Of a DNA stretch of 64,000 nt, positions 18,499 to 26,723 are shown piece by piece. The notes below the pieces were generated by a model. The model was not told the DNA's origin and did no database searches. It saw only the letters and a list, made by a program, of their open reading frames with translations. How positions within the stretch are numbered: position 1 is the stretch's first letter; each line of letters starts with the position of its first letter. The stretch covers positions 30,219-94,218 of the forward strand of contig NZ_RSED01000016.1 in assembly GCF_003933735.1 (NCBI RefSeq), given 5' to 3'. Both the position numbers and the translations under genes were made by a program. Source of the stretch: Aquabacterium soli. GTDB taxonomy: Bacteria; Pseudomonadota; Gammaproteobacteria; Burkholderiales; Burkholderiaceae_C.

Positions 18499-19356
18499 AT
18501 GAACCTCAAAGACCTGTCGCCCTCCGGCTGCCTGGACACGGCCGACAGCCAGCGCTGCGACGCCACGCTGCCAGACAACCCGCAGTGCACGCTCAACGTC
18601 CACTTCGGCATGATGCTGGGCGTGGACGAGCTGCGCACCGAGCAGGGCTTCCACATCGGCCGTTCACGCCGTCATCAGCGCCTGCTGCATGGCACCGGCG
18701 TGGTGGCTGGCTATCCGCTCGCGTTCGATGACGAGACCTTCGACCTGCAGGTGGGCCCCGGCCTGGCCATCGACGCGCTGGGCCGTGACCTGGCGCTCGA
18801 GGCCGGCCAGTGCGTCAACCTCGTGCAGTGGTGGCTCAGGCACCAGCAAGATGAAGCCTTCGACGACCTGGCCAGCCTGGAGGACGCCACCATCGACCTG
18901 GATGTGCGTGTCTGCTACAGCACCTGCCTGAGCAGCCCCGTGCCCGCCATCGCCGAGCCCTGTGCGGGCAACGCATCGGACATCGCCTACTCACGCGTCT
19001 GCGAAACCGTGAGCTTGCTGCTGCGCCGCCGCGTGCCGCCGGTCGATGCGCCCACCCCGGCTCCGGCCGATCCCAATGTGCCCGACGCCATCCCCCCTGC
19101 CGAGGTGCCCTCGATCACCGAGGCCGCGAAGACCCATGCAGGCCTGGCCCTGCTGCTCTCGCAGATCGACACCACGCCGCCCGACCCCATCGACACGGCC
19201 GACCTGTGCCTGACCCTGGCCACCTTGCGCGGCGTGCACCTCAAGAAGGACGCCGACGGCTGGACCGCCACGCTCGATGCGATCGACCTGGGCACCCGAC
19301 CGCTGCTGCTGTCCACCGGCGTGCTGCAGCAGCTCCTGCTGCCTTTGCTGGCGTAG
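18499..19356 (+). CDS. eCIS-cluster protein, short paralogue of the 1197-residue neighbour
   Basis: A 285-residue protein whose N-terminal ~110 residues are related to the start of the next gene. Both carry an aromatic strand, then a helix with DELRTEQGFHIGRSRRHQRL (here) or DALAQEQAYHRTQVRLSNLA (next gene), then LHGTGVV / GGWGVV, and a (V)GPGLAID / GGGLAIT strand. Position-specific similarity over this block is good enough to call them paralogues. Such modules occur in eCIS and phage tail loci but have no assigned function. Several Cys residues lie in the middle (VCYSTCLSS, EPCAGN). The ATG at 18499 is preferred over the TTG at 18481 because CTGGAG lies nine bases upstream of it. Confidence 0.76.
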   Translation: MNLKDLSPSGCLDTADSQRCDATLPDNPQCTLNVHFGMMLGVDELRTEQGFHIGRSRRHQRLLHGTGVVAGYPLAFDDETFDLQVGPGLAIDALGRDLALEAGQCVNLVQWWLRHQQDEAFDDLASLEDATIDLDVRVCYSTCLSSPVPAIAEPCAGNASDIAYSRVCETVSLLLRRRVPPVDAPTPAPADPNVPDAIPPAEVPSITEAAKTHAGLALLLSQIDTTPPDPIDTADLCLTLATLRGVHLKKDADGWTATLDAIDLGTRPLLLSTGVLQQLLLPLLA

Positions 19357-19417
19357 TGCCTGCGCGTTGCCACAGCCCCACCCGACATCCACCCACCACC
19401 ATCCACCGAGGTTAGCC

Positions 19418-22400
19418 ATGGGCAATCAGAACGACATCACGGCCGGCTCCGTCGAGCTGGACACGCAAGACGGCGTGGCCTTCATCGAGCAGGCCAGCCC
19501 GCTGACCCGGCTGCACTACTTCGACGGCAAGTTCCTCAAGGCCGATGCGCTGGCGCAGGAGCAGGCCTACCACCGCACCCAGGTGCGCCTGAGCAACCTG
19601 GCGGGCGGCTGGGGCGTGGTGCATGGCCTGGGCATCGGCCTGACGGGTGATCAGCTCACCGTGGGGGGCGGCCTGGCCATCACGCCGGCCGGCCACTTCG
19701 TGCTCGCGGTGGGTGACGTGCAGGCCAGGATCGCCGACCTGCTCAAGGTGGCCACGGCCAGCGTCACGCCGGGCGGCAACGCCGAGTTCGGCGAATGCGC
19801 CGGCAAGCCCGCAGGCGGTGTGCAGGAAACGGCTGCGCTGGGCCTGTACGAGATCACGGTCGGTCCCATCGAAGGCCTGTGCGGCAACGAGCCGGTGTAC
19901 GGCGCCCTGTGCGAATCGGCCTGCGTGTCGGATTCACGCCATCCCTGGTGGCGCGAAGGCCTGGTGCTGCGCCTGCGCCCCATCACGCTCAAGCTGCCTG
20001 TGAGCACCAGCGTGCCCTTCAGCACCGTGCACCTGCGCAACCGCATGGCCTCGGCCTACTTCGCGGTCGAGCCGGGCTCGACACCGCCTGCCCTGAGCGC
20101 CTCGGGCCTGGCCAGCGGCGTGTGGTGCCAGCCCGCCAGCCTCTATGGGCGCGACGAGGTCGTGCTCGGCCTGCTGGCCCGCGACGGGGGCGTCAACCGG
20201 GTGATCGACGCCTGGTCGGGCCGGCGCGAGCGCATGGAGGCACAGGCGCGCGGCCACTGGCAGGGCCGCATGGCCATGCGGCCGTGGAACGTCTACCTCG
20301 CGCAGATCCTGCAGTTCCAGTGCCAGCTCTCGGGCGTGTTCAGCGACAGCGACGTGGTCGTGACCGTGCCGGACGACTGCGACCAGATCCGCGCCGTGCT
20401 CGACGAGACGCGCAAGGAAATCGAGGCCCTGCAGAAGACCTACGCCGACAGCACCAAGAAGCTCGTCGAGGCCCTGGCCGGCGGCAAGCCCAGCAAGGAA
20501 GAAGCCCAGCAACTGGCCGACCAGGTGCAGGGCAGCTACGCCGATCTGTTCGAGCTGTCCGAGAAGCTGTCGGGGGTGGAGGCCGGGCAGGGCGCCTTGC
20601 CCGCCAACCGCCTGCTGCTCAACAGCGGCTTCGTGCAGTTGCCGCCGGCCGGCTACCTGCCGGTGCAGCCGGGCAAGACACCGCTGGCCGAGCAGCTCTC
20701 GCGCCTGTTCGGCGAGGGCGTGCGCCTGTTCCTGCGCGCCGCCCGCGCCGATGTGCTGCCGCACCTGCTGGAAGAAGCGCAGCACATGGAGCGCATCTCG
20801 CTCACCAAGGGCCTGGACCTGCCCAGCGCGCTGGAGGAGGTCGAGATCTTCGTGCCGGATGGTCAGGCCGTGTCGGTGGCCGAGCAGCACCCCGGCACCT
20901 GGTGGTCGGTGGACATGAGCACGCAGGCCATCACCTTGCTGTCGGACCTGGTGTCCGCCGGCGAGGAAACCGAGCAAGAAGCCGAGGCGCAAGATGCGGC
21001 CACCAGGCTCAAGGCCCAGGCGGCCGAAGCCAAGCTGGCGAAGGCCGGCAAGGCGAGCGCGCCAGCCCAGCCGGCCGGCCTGCGCATCAACACCAGCCAG
21101 AAGGCCGGGGATGCCGCCCAGCTGCAGCTGGCCGACGACGGCAAGCTGCCGCTGCAAGGCCTGGCCCGTACCGAAGGCGGACGCGAGGACGACAGCGTCG
21201 GCCTGGCGCTGGCCGTGTCGCTGGACCCTGATGCGGCCTACGACCCCTATGGCCAGACCACCTACACCCAGAGCCTGCGCCGATCCCTTGCCCGCTACAA
21301 GCAGGTGCAGGACACCGAGGGCGGCGAGAACGATGAGGAGGGCCGAAACCTTGCGCTCTCGCTCTACCTGGCCGCCGACATCGCCACCGATCCCTTCGAT
21401 CTGGCCGTGGGCGACGAGACCACGCTCAAGGCCGAACTGCGCGAGCTGATCCGCTTCGGCGACTTCGGCATCGTGGCCGATGTGCGCCTGTCCGGCACGC
21501 TGTCGGTGCTCTCGCGCCAACCCAAGGGCCAGGGTCGCACCGTGCTGATCGTGGAGGTCGACCTGGTCACCAGCGTCAAGGTCATCCGCCAGAACGGCCA
21601 GACCCAGACGCGCAACACCCGGCTGGTGCAGCGCCTGGGCCTGGTGCGCCAGGGCGATGGCGCCACCGGTGTGCTGCTGATCGACGACGAGCAGTTCGAC
21701 GAGAAGTCGCCCCCGCTCCACATCGACTGGGACGACACGCCGCGCCTGGCCACCGTCACGATGAGCCGCGCCGCACCGCAATCGGCCCTGGGCCACATGC
21801 TGCGTGCCATGAGCACCGGCCACGCCGACATCTACGTCGGTGACCAGCAGACGGACGAGGGTGACGTCGCCGGCACGATCACCCTGGCCAGGCTGCAGGG
21901 CCTGAACCAGGCGCCGCAGCCCGGCAGCGCCATCGGCGCCCAGGCGCTCAACACCCTCGTGAGCCTGTCGGAGGCCACCAGCGACAGCGCTTTCCTGGCG
22001 CGTGCGCGCAAGCGCCTCTTTCCGTCGCTGGAGTCCTCAGGGCAGCAGGACATCACCGCCGTGCTCGACTGGGTGCTGTTCCGCCGCCGCCGTCCTACCT
22101 TCTGCGACCCGGTCTGCGTGGCGCCGCCCAAGGCCGATGTCGAGGCCTTCCAGGTCTGGCACATCAAGGTCGCGACGAGGAAGGAGCTGCAGGCCCTGCG
22201 CAGCGCGCTGGACCAGGACGACGCCGATGCCCTTGCCCAGTTCAAGCTCCAGCCCGTGGGCGTGCTGCGCTACCTCAACGACAGCACCCAGCCCGAAGAA
22301 ACCGCGGCCAAGGTGAACGCCATGTGGCAGCAGGCCTCGCCGGGCAGCCAGGTGGTGCTGGGCCGGGCCTGGGAGACCACGCCCACCGCCGGCCAGGGCT

Positions 22401-23011
22401 GGCAGAACCACTTCCGCCTGCGCGCCATGCTGGAGCAGATCGCCAGCCTGACCACGCCGCCGCCGCAGGGCGATGGCAGCGTCACCACGCTGGCCAAGGC
22501 ACCGGCCCCGCTGGCCGGCCAGTCGCTCGATGGCGGCTTCATCGTCGTGACCACCGGTGCCAAGGAAGACACCGTGACCAACCGGCACCGCGTGCTGCTG
22601 GTGGGCAACGGCCTGTGGTCCGACGTGGAGCCCAGCTTCGAGAAGGGCGATCCGGCCGGGGCCTTCAAGGAGCTGTCCGAGCTGATCAAGTCCGAAGGCG
22701 AGGTGGTGATCGATCTCACGCTCGAGGTGAAGAACAACACCCTGACCAAGGCGCAGCAGGACAAGCTGGCCGAGGCCGACAAGGCCTGGATCCTGCAGAA
22801 CGGCGGCGGCGAGACACCGTACTCGCAGACCGCCTACGGCCTGCAGTCGCAATCGGTGGGCGCAGGCGAAAAGCCCGCACAGCAGACCGATGCCGTGGCC
22901 GACACCCTGGGCGCCAGCGTGGCGGCGGCCTACACCGTGCCCATCACGGACCTCGGCGATGGCGCCGACGTGATGACCGTGATCGTCTACGAGCCGATCT
23001 ACCCGCAGTAA
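19418..23011 (+). CDS. Large eCIS-cluster protein (1197 aa), possible fibre or accessory structural protein
   Basis: A 1197-residue protein with no recognised catalytic motif. Residues ~25-110 share a module with the preceding 285-residue protein (LHYFDGKFLKADALAQEQAY, GGWGVVHGLGI, LTVGGGLAITPAGH). Residues ~319-390 form a probable coiled coil (DQIRAVLDETRKEIEALQKT followed by a Lys/Glu-rich helix). The later part has alternating strand and helix segments, including DDTPRLATVTMSRAAPQSAL, and ends with ITDLGDGADVMTVIVYEPIY. It sits between the helical proteins and the DUF4157 cargo candidate, where Afp/PVC systems may carry fibre or exported proteins. A surface fibre, a cage-like accessory or a second cargo are all possible; none is shown by sequence. 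Confidence 0.74.
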   Translation: MGNQNDITAGSVELDTQDGVAFIEQASPLTRLHYFDGKFLKADALAQEQAYHRTQVRLSNLAGGWGVVHGLGIGLTGDQLTVGGGLAITPAGHFVLAVGDVQARIADLLKVATASVTPGGNAEFGECAGKPAGGVQETAALGLYEITVGPIEGLCGNEPVYGALCESACVSDSRHPWWREGLVLRLRPITLKLPVSTSVPFSTVHLRNRMASAYFAVEPGSTPPALSASGLASGVWCQPASLYGRDEVVLGLLARDGGVNRVIDAWSGRRERMEAQARGHWQGRMAMRPWNVYLAQILQFQCQLSGVFSDSDVVVTVPDDCDQIRAVLDETRKEIEALQKTYADSTKKLVEALAGGKPSKEEAQQLADQVQGSYADLFELSEKLSGVEAGQGALPANRLLLNSGFVQLPPAGYLPVQPGKTPLAEQLSRLFGEGVRLFLRAARADVLPHLLEEAQHMERISLTKGLDLPSALEEVEIFVPDGQAVSVAEQHPGTWWSVDMSTQAITLLSDLVSAGEETEQEAEAQDAATRLKAQAAEAKLAKAGKASAPAQPAGLRINTSQKAGDAAQLQLADDGKLPLQGLARTEGGREDDSVGLALAVSLDPDAAYDPYGQTTYTQSLRRSLARYKQVQDTEGGENDEEGRNLALSLYLAADIATDPFDLAVGDETTLKAELRELIRFGDFGIVADVRLSGTLSVLSRQPKGQGRTVLIVEVDLVTSVKVIRQNGQTQTRNTRLVQRLGLVRQGDGATGVLLIDDEQFDEKSPPLHIDWDDTPRLATVTMSRAAPQSALGHMLRAMSTGHADIYVGDQQTDEGDVAGTITLARLQGLNQAPQPGSAIGAQALNTLVSLSEATSDSAFLARARKRLFPSLESSGQQDITAVLDWVLFRRRRPTFCDPVCVAPPKADVEAFQVWHIKVATRKELQALRSALDQDDADALAQFKLQPVGVLRYLNDSTQPEETAAKVNAMWQQASPGSQVVLGRAWETTPTAGQGWQNHFRLRAMLEQIASLTTPPPQGDGSVTTLAKAPAPLAGQSLDGGFIVVTTGAKEDTVTNRHRVLLVGNGLWSDVEPSFEKGDPAGAFKELSELIKSEGEVVIDLTLEVKNNTLTKAQQDKLAEADKAWILQNGGGETPYSQTAYGLQSQSVGAGEKPAQQTDAVADTLGASVAAAYTVPITDLGDGADVMTVIVYEPIYPQ

Positions 23012-23037
23012 GGCCTGCAGCGCACAGGAGATCCGCC

Positions 23038-26000
23038 ATGGCCACCGCCCCACCCGTTGCCGACACGAAGAAGCCTGCGCCTCAGCCGGCGGAGAAGAAG
23101 GACGGCCCGGCCGCGGCGGGTGGGCAGAAGGCGGCGGGCGGTGCGGCCAAACAGGGCGCAGACAAACAGGGCGCGCAGGACAAGGTCACGCCCCAGCAGC
23201 GCGTGGACCGCATGGCGGTGCGCGCCAAGCTGAGCGTCAGCGAGCCGGGCGATGCCGTCGAGAAAGAGGCGGACCAGGTGGCCGAGCGGGTCAGCCGCAA
23301 GGTGGCCGAGCCGGCACCGGCCCAGAAGGAAGACGCTGCCCCTGCTGCGGGTGGCGCCGCCAAGGCCGGCGCGGCCAAGCCCCCCAGGCCACAGGAGCAG
23401 GCCGCGAAGCAGCCCATTGCCCGCACCGCCAGCGGCGCGGTGCCCGCCCTGCGCCAGGCGGCCTCGCCCAACGAGGCCAAGGACAGACAGCAACAGGGCG
23501 CGGTGGGGGCGGCGGCCGCGCGCCAGGATCCCAACGACACCCAGTCCCGCATCAAGCAGCAACTCGGCCAGGGCGAGTCGCTGCCCGAGAACCTGGCGCC
23601 CCGCCTGGAGCAGCAGTTCGGCCACGACTTCTCCAACGTGCGCATCCACCACGACGGTCAGGCCGATGTGCTCAGCAAGGAGCTGGCCGCCAAGGCCTTC
23701 ACCGTGGGCAGCGACATCTTCTTCGCCAGCGGCCAGTACCAGCCCGGCACGCCCGCCGGCCTGCAGCTGCTCGCGCACGAGCTGACGCACGTTGTGCAGC
23801 AGAAGGACAGCGTGCCCGCCGTGCACCGGCGCGTCGATCCTTCGCTGGCCTCCACCTACGTGGCCAATGCCAGCACGCCGGGTGCAGAAACCGCCCTGGG
23901 CACGCTGCAGATTCCCGGGGTCAAGTCGCGCCACCTGCCGCTGTACGCCAGCCTGGCCGCGGCCGGCAACCTCAAGCGCGTCAAGGGCTATGGCCGCGAC
24001 GGCGCCAACCAGCGCTCGGTGTGGAACAGCACCATCCAGGTGCCCGAGGCGGCCGTGCGCAGCCAGCTCACCGCGCGCAGCATCGCGCCGCCGGGCAACA
24101 ACACCGACAAGGTCGCGATCACGCTGGGCGGGCGCAACTACAAGCGCACCATCCCCGAGCTCCAGGCCATGCTCAAGATCCCCGAATGGGGCCGGCGCGG
24201 CACCCGGCCGGCCAACGGCTTCCAGGTCGACCACATCGTCGAGCTGCAGGTGTCGGGGCAGATGGGCAGTGGCGTGGGCAACTCGATCGAGAACATGGAG
24301 CTGCTCGACCAGCCCAGCAACAGCAGCTCCGGCGGGCAGATCCGCAGCGGCATCTACACCCGCGTCGATGCCTACCTGGCCACCTTCACGCCACGGCCCG
24401 ACCGCGGCGCCTTCCTGCGCACCACCGACGTCGTCTTCGAGCGTGTCGAGGCCAATGGCGGCGCGGGGGCGCCGGCCGGCGCCTCCGCCTGGTGGAGCAA
24501 GGCCGACATCGAAGGCGCCGAACCACTGGCCACGGCCCAGCCCGCGCCGCCCACGCGTGAGGGCCGGCCGGACGAGTTCATCCTGTCCTCATCGGCCGGG
24601 GGCATCGAGGTGGGGCGCTTTCGCCACGACCCGGCGGTGACCACCATCACGCCCCAGGGCGCGGCCGCACGGCGCCTGGCCGGCATGGTGATCCAGTCGA
24701 TCACGCTGCAGGACGCCGGCACCGGGGCGGCCGCCACGGTGGGCTCCATCCAGGCGCAGTGGGACCTGCCGCCCGACTGGCAGCCCGCCGATCCCAACGT
24801 GACGATGAGCCTGGCCGGTGATGGCGACTACCGTGGCTACCCCGCGCGCATCCCCACGCCCGCGCTGGAGTTCCGTCACCTCAGCCCCGTCGCCTTCGAC
24901 AGTGTTTCGGCCGACGATGGCCAGCTCAAGGCACAGGGCCAGCTCACGCCCTCGCTGCCCATCTTCGGCGCGCCCATCAGCGTCACGCTGCAGGGGCGCG
25001 ATGTCACCTTTTCCATGGACTACAGCGCGGGTGATCTGCGCCTGCCCATCCCGGGCCTGAGCATCGACGACTCCACCGTGCGCCTGTTCTACTCGTCCGA
25101 GCGCGGGCTGGGCGTCGGCGGCCAGGTGTTCTTCTCGGTGGCCCGCGTGGGCAGCGGCGATCTGAGCGCGAGCTTCTCGACCGGGCAGGGCATCGGCCTG
25201 GAGGGCGCCTTCAACTTCGACAGCCGGCTGTTCGACCGGGCCCGCGTGCGCGCCTGGTGGCGCCAGGGCGAGATGGGGGCGGAAGGCACCATCGGCATCG
25301 ATCAGCCCGACAAGATCAAGGGCATCCGCAGTGCCAGCCTCACGGTGGGCGTCACCGGCAACGACTGGTCTTTCACGGGCAACGCGGCCCTGTCGGTGCC
25401 AGGGGTCAGCGACGCCACGGTCAGCGTGCGCAAGACCGACCAGGGCATGGTGTTCGATGGCGATGTGAACCTGTCGTCCAGCGCGCTGGTGCGCTCGGGC
25501 CGCATCCATGTCAACGCCACCGAGCAGGCCGAGGGCTACAAGCTGTCGGCCACGGGCACGGCCCAGCCCAACATCCCCGGGGTCGATTCCCAGCTGGAGG
25601 TGAGCTACGACGACGGGGCCTTCACGGCCAGCTTCAGCGGGGCCTATGCGCGAGGGATGATGTCCGGCAATGTCACGGTGGGGGTCACCAACCGCAGCGT
25701 GGACGAGCAGGGCAACCTGGGCGGCCTGGGTGATCCGGACGCGCCGCTGGTGGTGTATGGCAGCGGCAGCGCCACGATGCGCATCGCGCCCTGGCTGCAG
25801 GGCACGGCCGGCATCAGGTTCTCGCCCACCGGCGAGGTGACGGTGTCCGGCGAGATCGGCCTGCCCGGCTCCATCGAGATGTTCCCGCGCCAGGAGATCA
25901 ACAAGTCGCTCTTCAGCCTGTCCACGCAGATCCCCATCGTGCCCGGCATCGTGGCCGAAGTGGGCGGCAACCTGTCGGCCAAGGCCGGCATCGGCCCGGG

Positions 26001-26523
26001 CGTGTTGGACCAACTGCGCATCGGCATCGAATACAACCCGGCGCATGAAGAGAACACCCACGTCACCGGCGATGCCCACCTGAACGTGCCGGCCGACGCA
26101 GGCCTGCGCCTGGCCGCGCGCGCGGGCATCGGCCTGGGCATCACCGGGGCCAGCGCCACCGGGGGCATCGAACTGGGCGGCAGCCTGGGCATCGATGGGG
26201 CCGCCGAGGCCGGCGTGCACGTGGACTGGATGCCGAGCCAGGGCCTGCGCATCGATGCCAACGCGGCCTTCCACGCCGAGCCCAAGTTCAAGTTCGATGT
26301 GTCGGGCTATGTGGCCGTGACCGCGCTGGGCTTCAGCGTCTACGACCAGCGCTGGCAACTGGCCGCCTACGAACTGGGCTCGAACATGCGCTTTGGCGTG
26401 AACTTCCCGGTGCACTACGTGGAAGGCGAGCCCTTCAATGTGTCGATGGAGGACGTGGAGTTCGAAGTGCCAGACGTGGATCCGGGGGCGCTGATCGGGC
26501 AGTTGGGCGAGCAGATCTTCTGA
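23038..26523 (+). CDS. eCIS core (DUF4157) protein with HNH-like motif; candidate cargo/effector
   Basis: A 1161-residue protein closing the cluster, with an AGGAG ribosome-binding site. Residues 1-180 are Ala/Pro/Lys/Gln-rich and likely disordered. Residues ~182-255 match DUF4157, the domain linked to eCIS loci: LPENLAPRLEQQFGHDFSNV, RIHHDGQAD, AFTVGSDIFFA and the metalloprotease-like HELTHVVQQ (HExxH at 247-251). Residues ~397-435 read VDHIVELQ, then NSIENMELLDQPSNSSSG, a His-Me-finger/HNH-like pattern with Asp398-His399 and Asn419/Asn428. From ~520 to the end is a long beta-rich region of repeating Gly/Ser/Asp strands (GLGVGGQVFFSVARVGSG, ATGGIELGGSLGIDG). DUF4157 proteins are commonly regarded as eCIS-delivered; nuclease activity is inferred from the motif only. 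Confidence 0.84.
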   Translation: MATAPPVADTKKPAPQPAEKKDGPAAAGGQKAAGGAAKQGADKQGAQDKVTPQQRVDRMAVRAKLSVSEPGDAVEKEADQVAERVSRKVAEPAPAQKEDAAPAAGGAAKAGAAKPPRPQEQAAKQPIARTASGAVPALRQAASPNEAKDRQQQGAVGAAAARQDPNDTQSRIKQQLGQGESLPENLAPRLEQQFGHDFSNVRIHHDGQADVLSKELAAKAFTVGSDIFFASGQYQPGTPAGLQLLAHELTHVVQQKDSVPAVHRRVDPSLASTYVANASTPGAETALGTLQIPGVKSRHLPLYASLAAAGNLKRVKGYGRDGANQRSVWNSTIQVPEAAVRSQLTARSIAPPGNNTDKVAITLGGRNYKRTIPELQAMLKIPEWGRRGTRPANGFQVDHIVELQVSGQMGSGVGNSIENMELLDQPSNSSSGGQIRSGIYTRVDAYLATFTPRPDRGAFLRTTDVVFERVEANGGAGAPAGASAWWSKADIEGAEPLATAQPAPPTREGRPDEFILSSSAGGIEVGRFRHDPAVTTITPQGAAARRLAGMVIQSITLQDAGTGAAATVGSIQAQWDLPPDWQPADPNVTMSLAGDGDYRGYPARIPTPALEFRHLSPVAFDSVSADDGQLKAQGQLTPSLPIFGAPISVTLQGRDVTFSMDYSAGDLRLPIPGLSIDDSTVRLFYSSERGLGVGGQVFFSVARVGSGDLSASFSTGQGIGLEGAFNFDSRLFDRARVRAWWRQGEMGAEGTIGIDQPDKIKGIRSASLTVGVTGNDWSFTGNAALSVPGVSDATVSVRKTDQGMVFDGDVNLSSSALVRSGRIHVNATEQAEGYKLSATGTAQPNIPGVDSQLEVSYDDGAFTASFSGAYARGMMSGNVTVGVTNRSVDEQGNLGGLGDPDAPLVVYGSGSATMRIAPWLQGTAGIRFSPTGEVTVSGEIGLPGSIEMFPRQEINKSLFSLSTQIPIVPGIVAEVGGNLSAKAGIGPGVLDQLRIGIEYNPAHEENTHVTGDAHLNVPADAGLRLAARAGIGLGITGASATGGIELGGSLGIDGAAEAGVHVDWMPSQGLRIDANAAFHAEPKFKFDVSGYVAVTALGFSVYDQRWQLAAYELGSNMRFGVNFPVHYVEGEPFNVSMEDVEFEVPDVDPGALIGQLGEQIF

Positions 26524-26569
26524 GCAGGGTTGCTGCAAAGGGCGACGGATCAAAGCAACACATGCGCCT

Positions 26570-26588
26570 AATTATGATAACCATTCGC
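26570..26588 (+). promoter_or_regulatory. Candidate Fur box upstream of the siderophore receptor
   Basis: The 19-bp site AATTATGATAACCATTCGC matches 14 of 19 positions of the classical Fur consensus GATAATGATAATCATTATC, with an intact core ATGATAA-CAT. It lies 135 bp upstream of the ATG of the TonB-dependent receptor and in a patch much richer in A and T than its surroundings, as expected for a promoter. Iron-dependent repression of the receptor follows from established Fur biology; binding is not shown. Confidence 0.72.
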
Positions 26589-26723
26589 ATTCGCATGTAA
26601 AATTGTGCGAAGGTGCTGTCTGCCTTTCCGCGGTCCGCGGGTGGGCCTGCCTTCGCAGGGATAGCGGTCTGTGGCCGCTCGGGAGCGCCGAACCTCCATC
26701 AACTCTTCCTTCTGCGGCGCGCC

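Noticed and set aside
26613..26723. Longer N-terminus for the siderophore receptor
   Set aside because: The upstream codons do not form a signal peptide, and the clear signal peptide starts at 26724.
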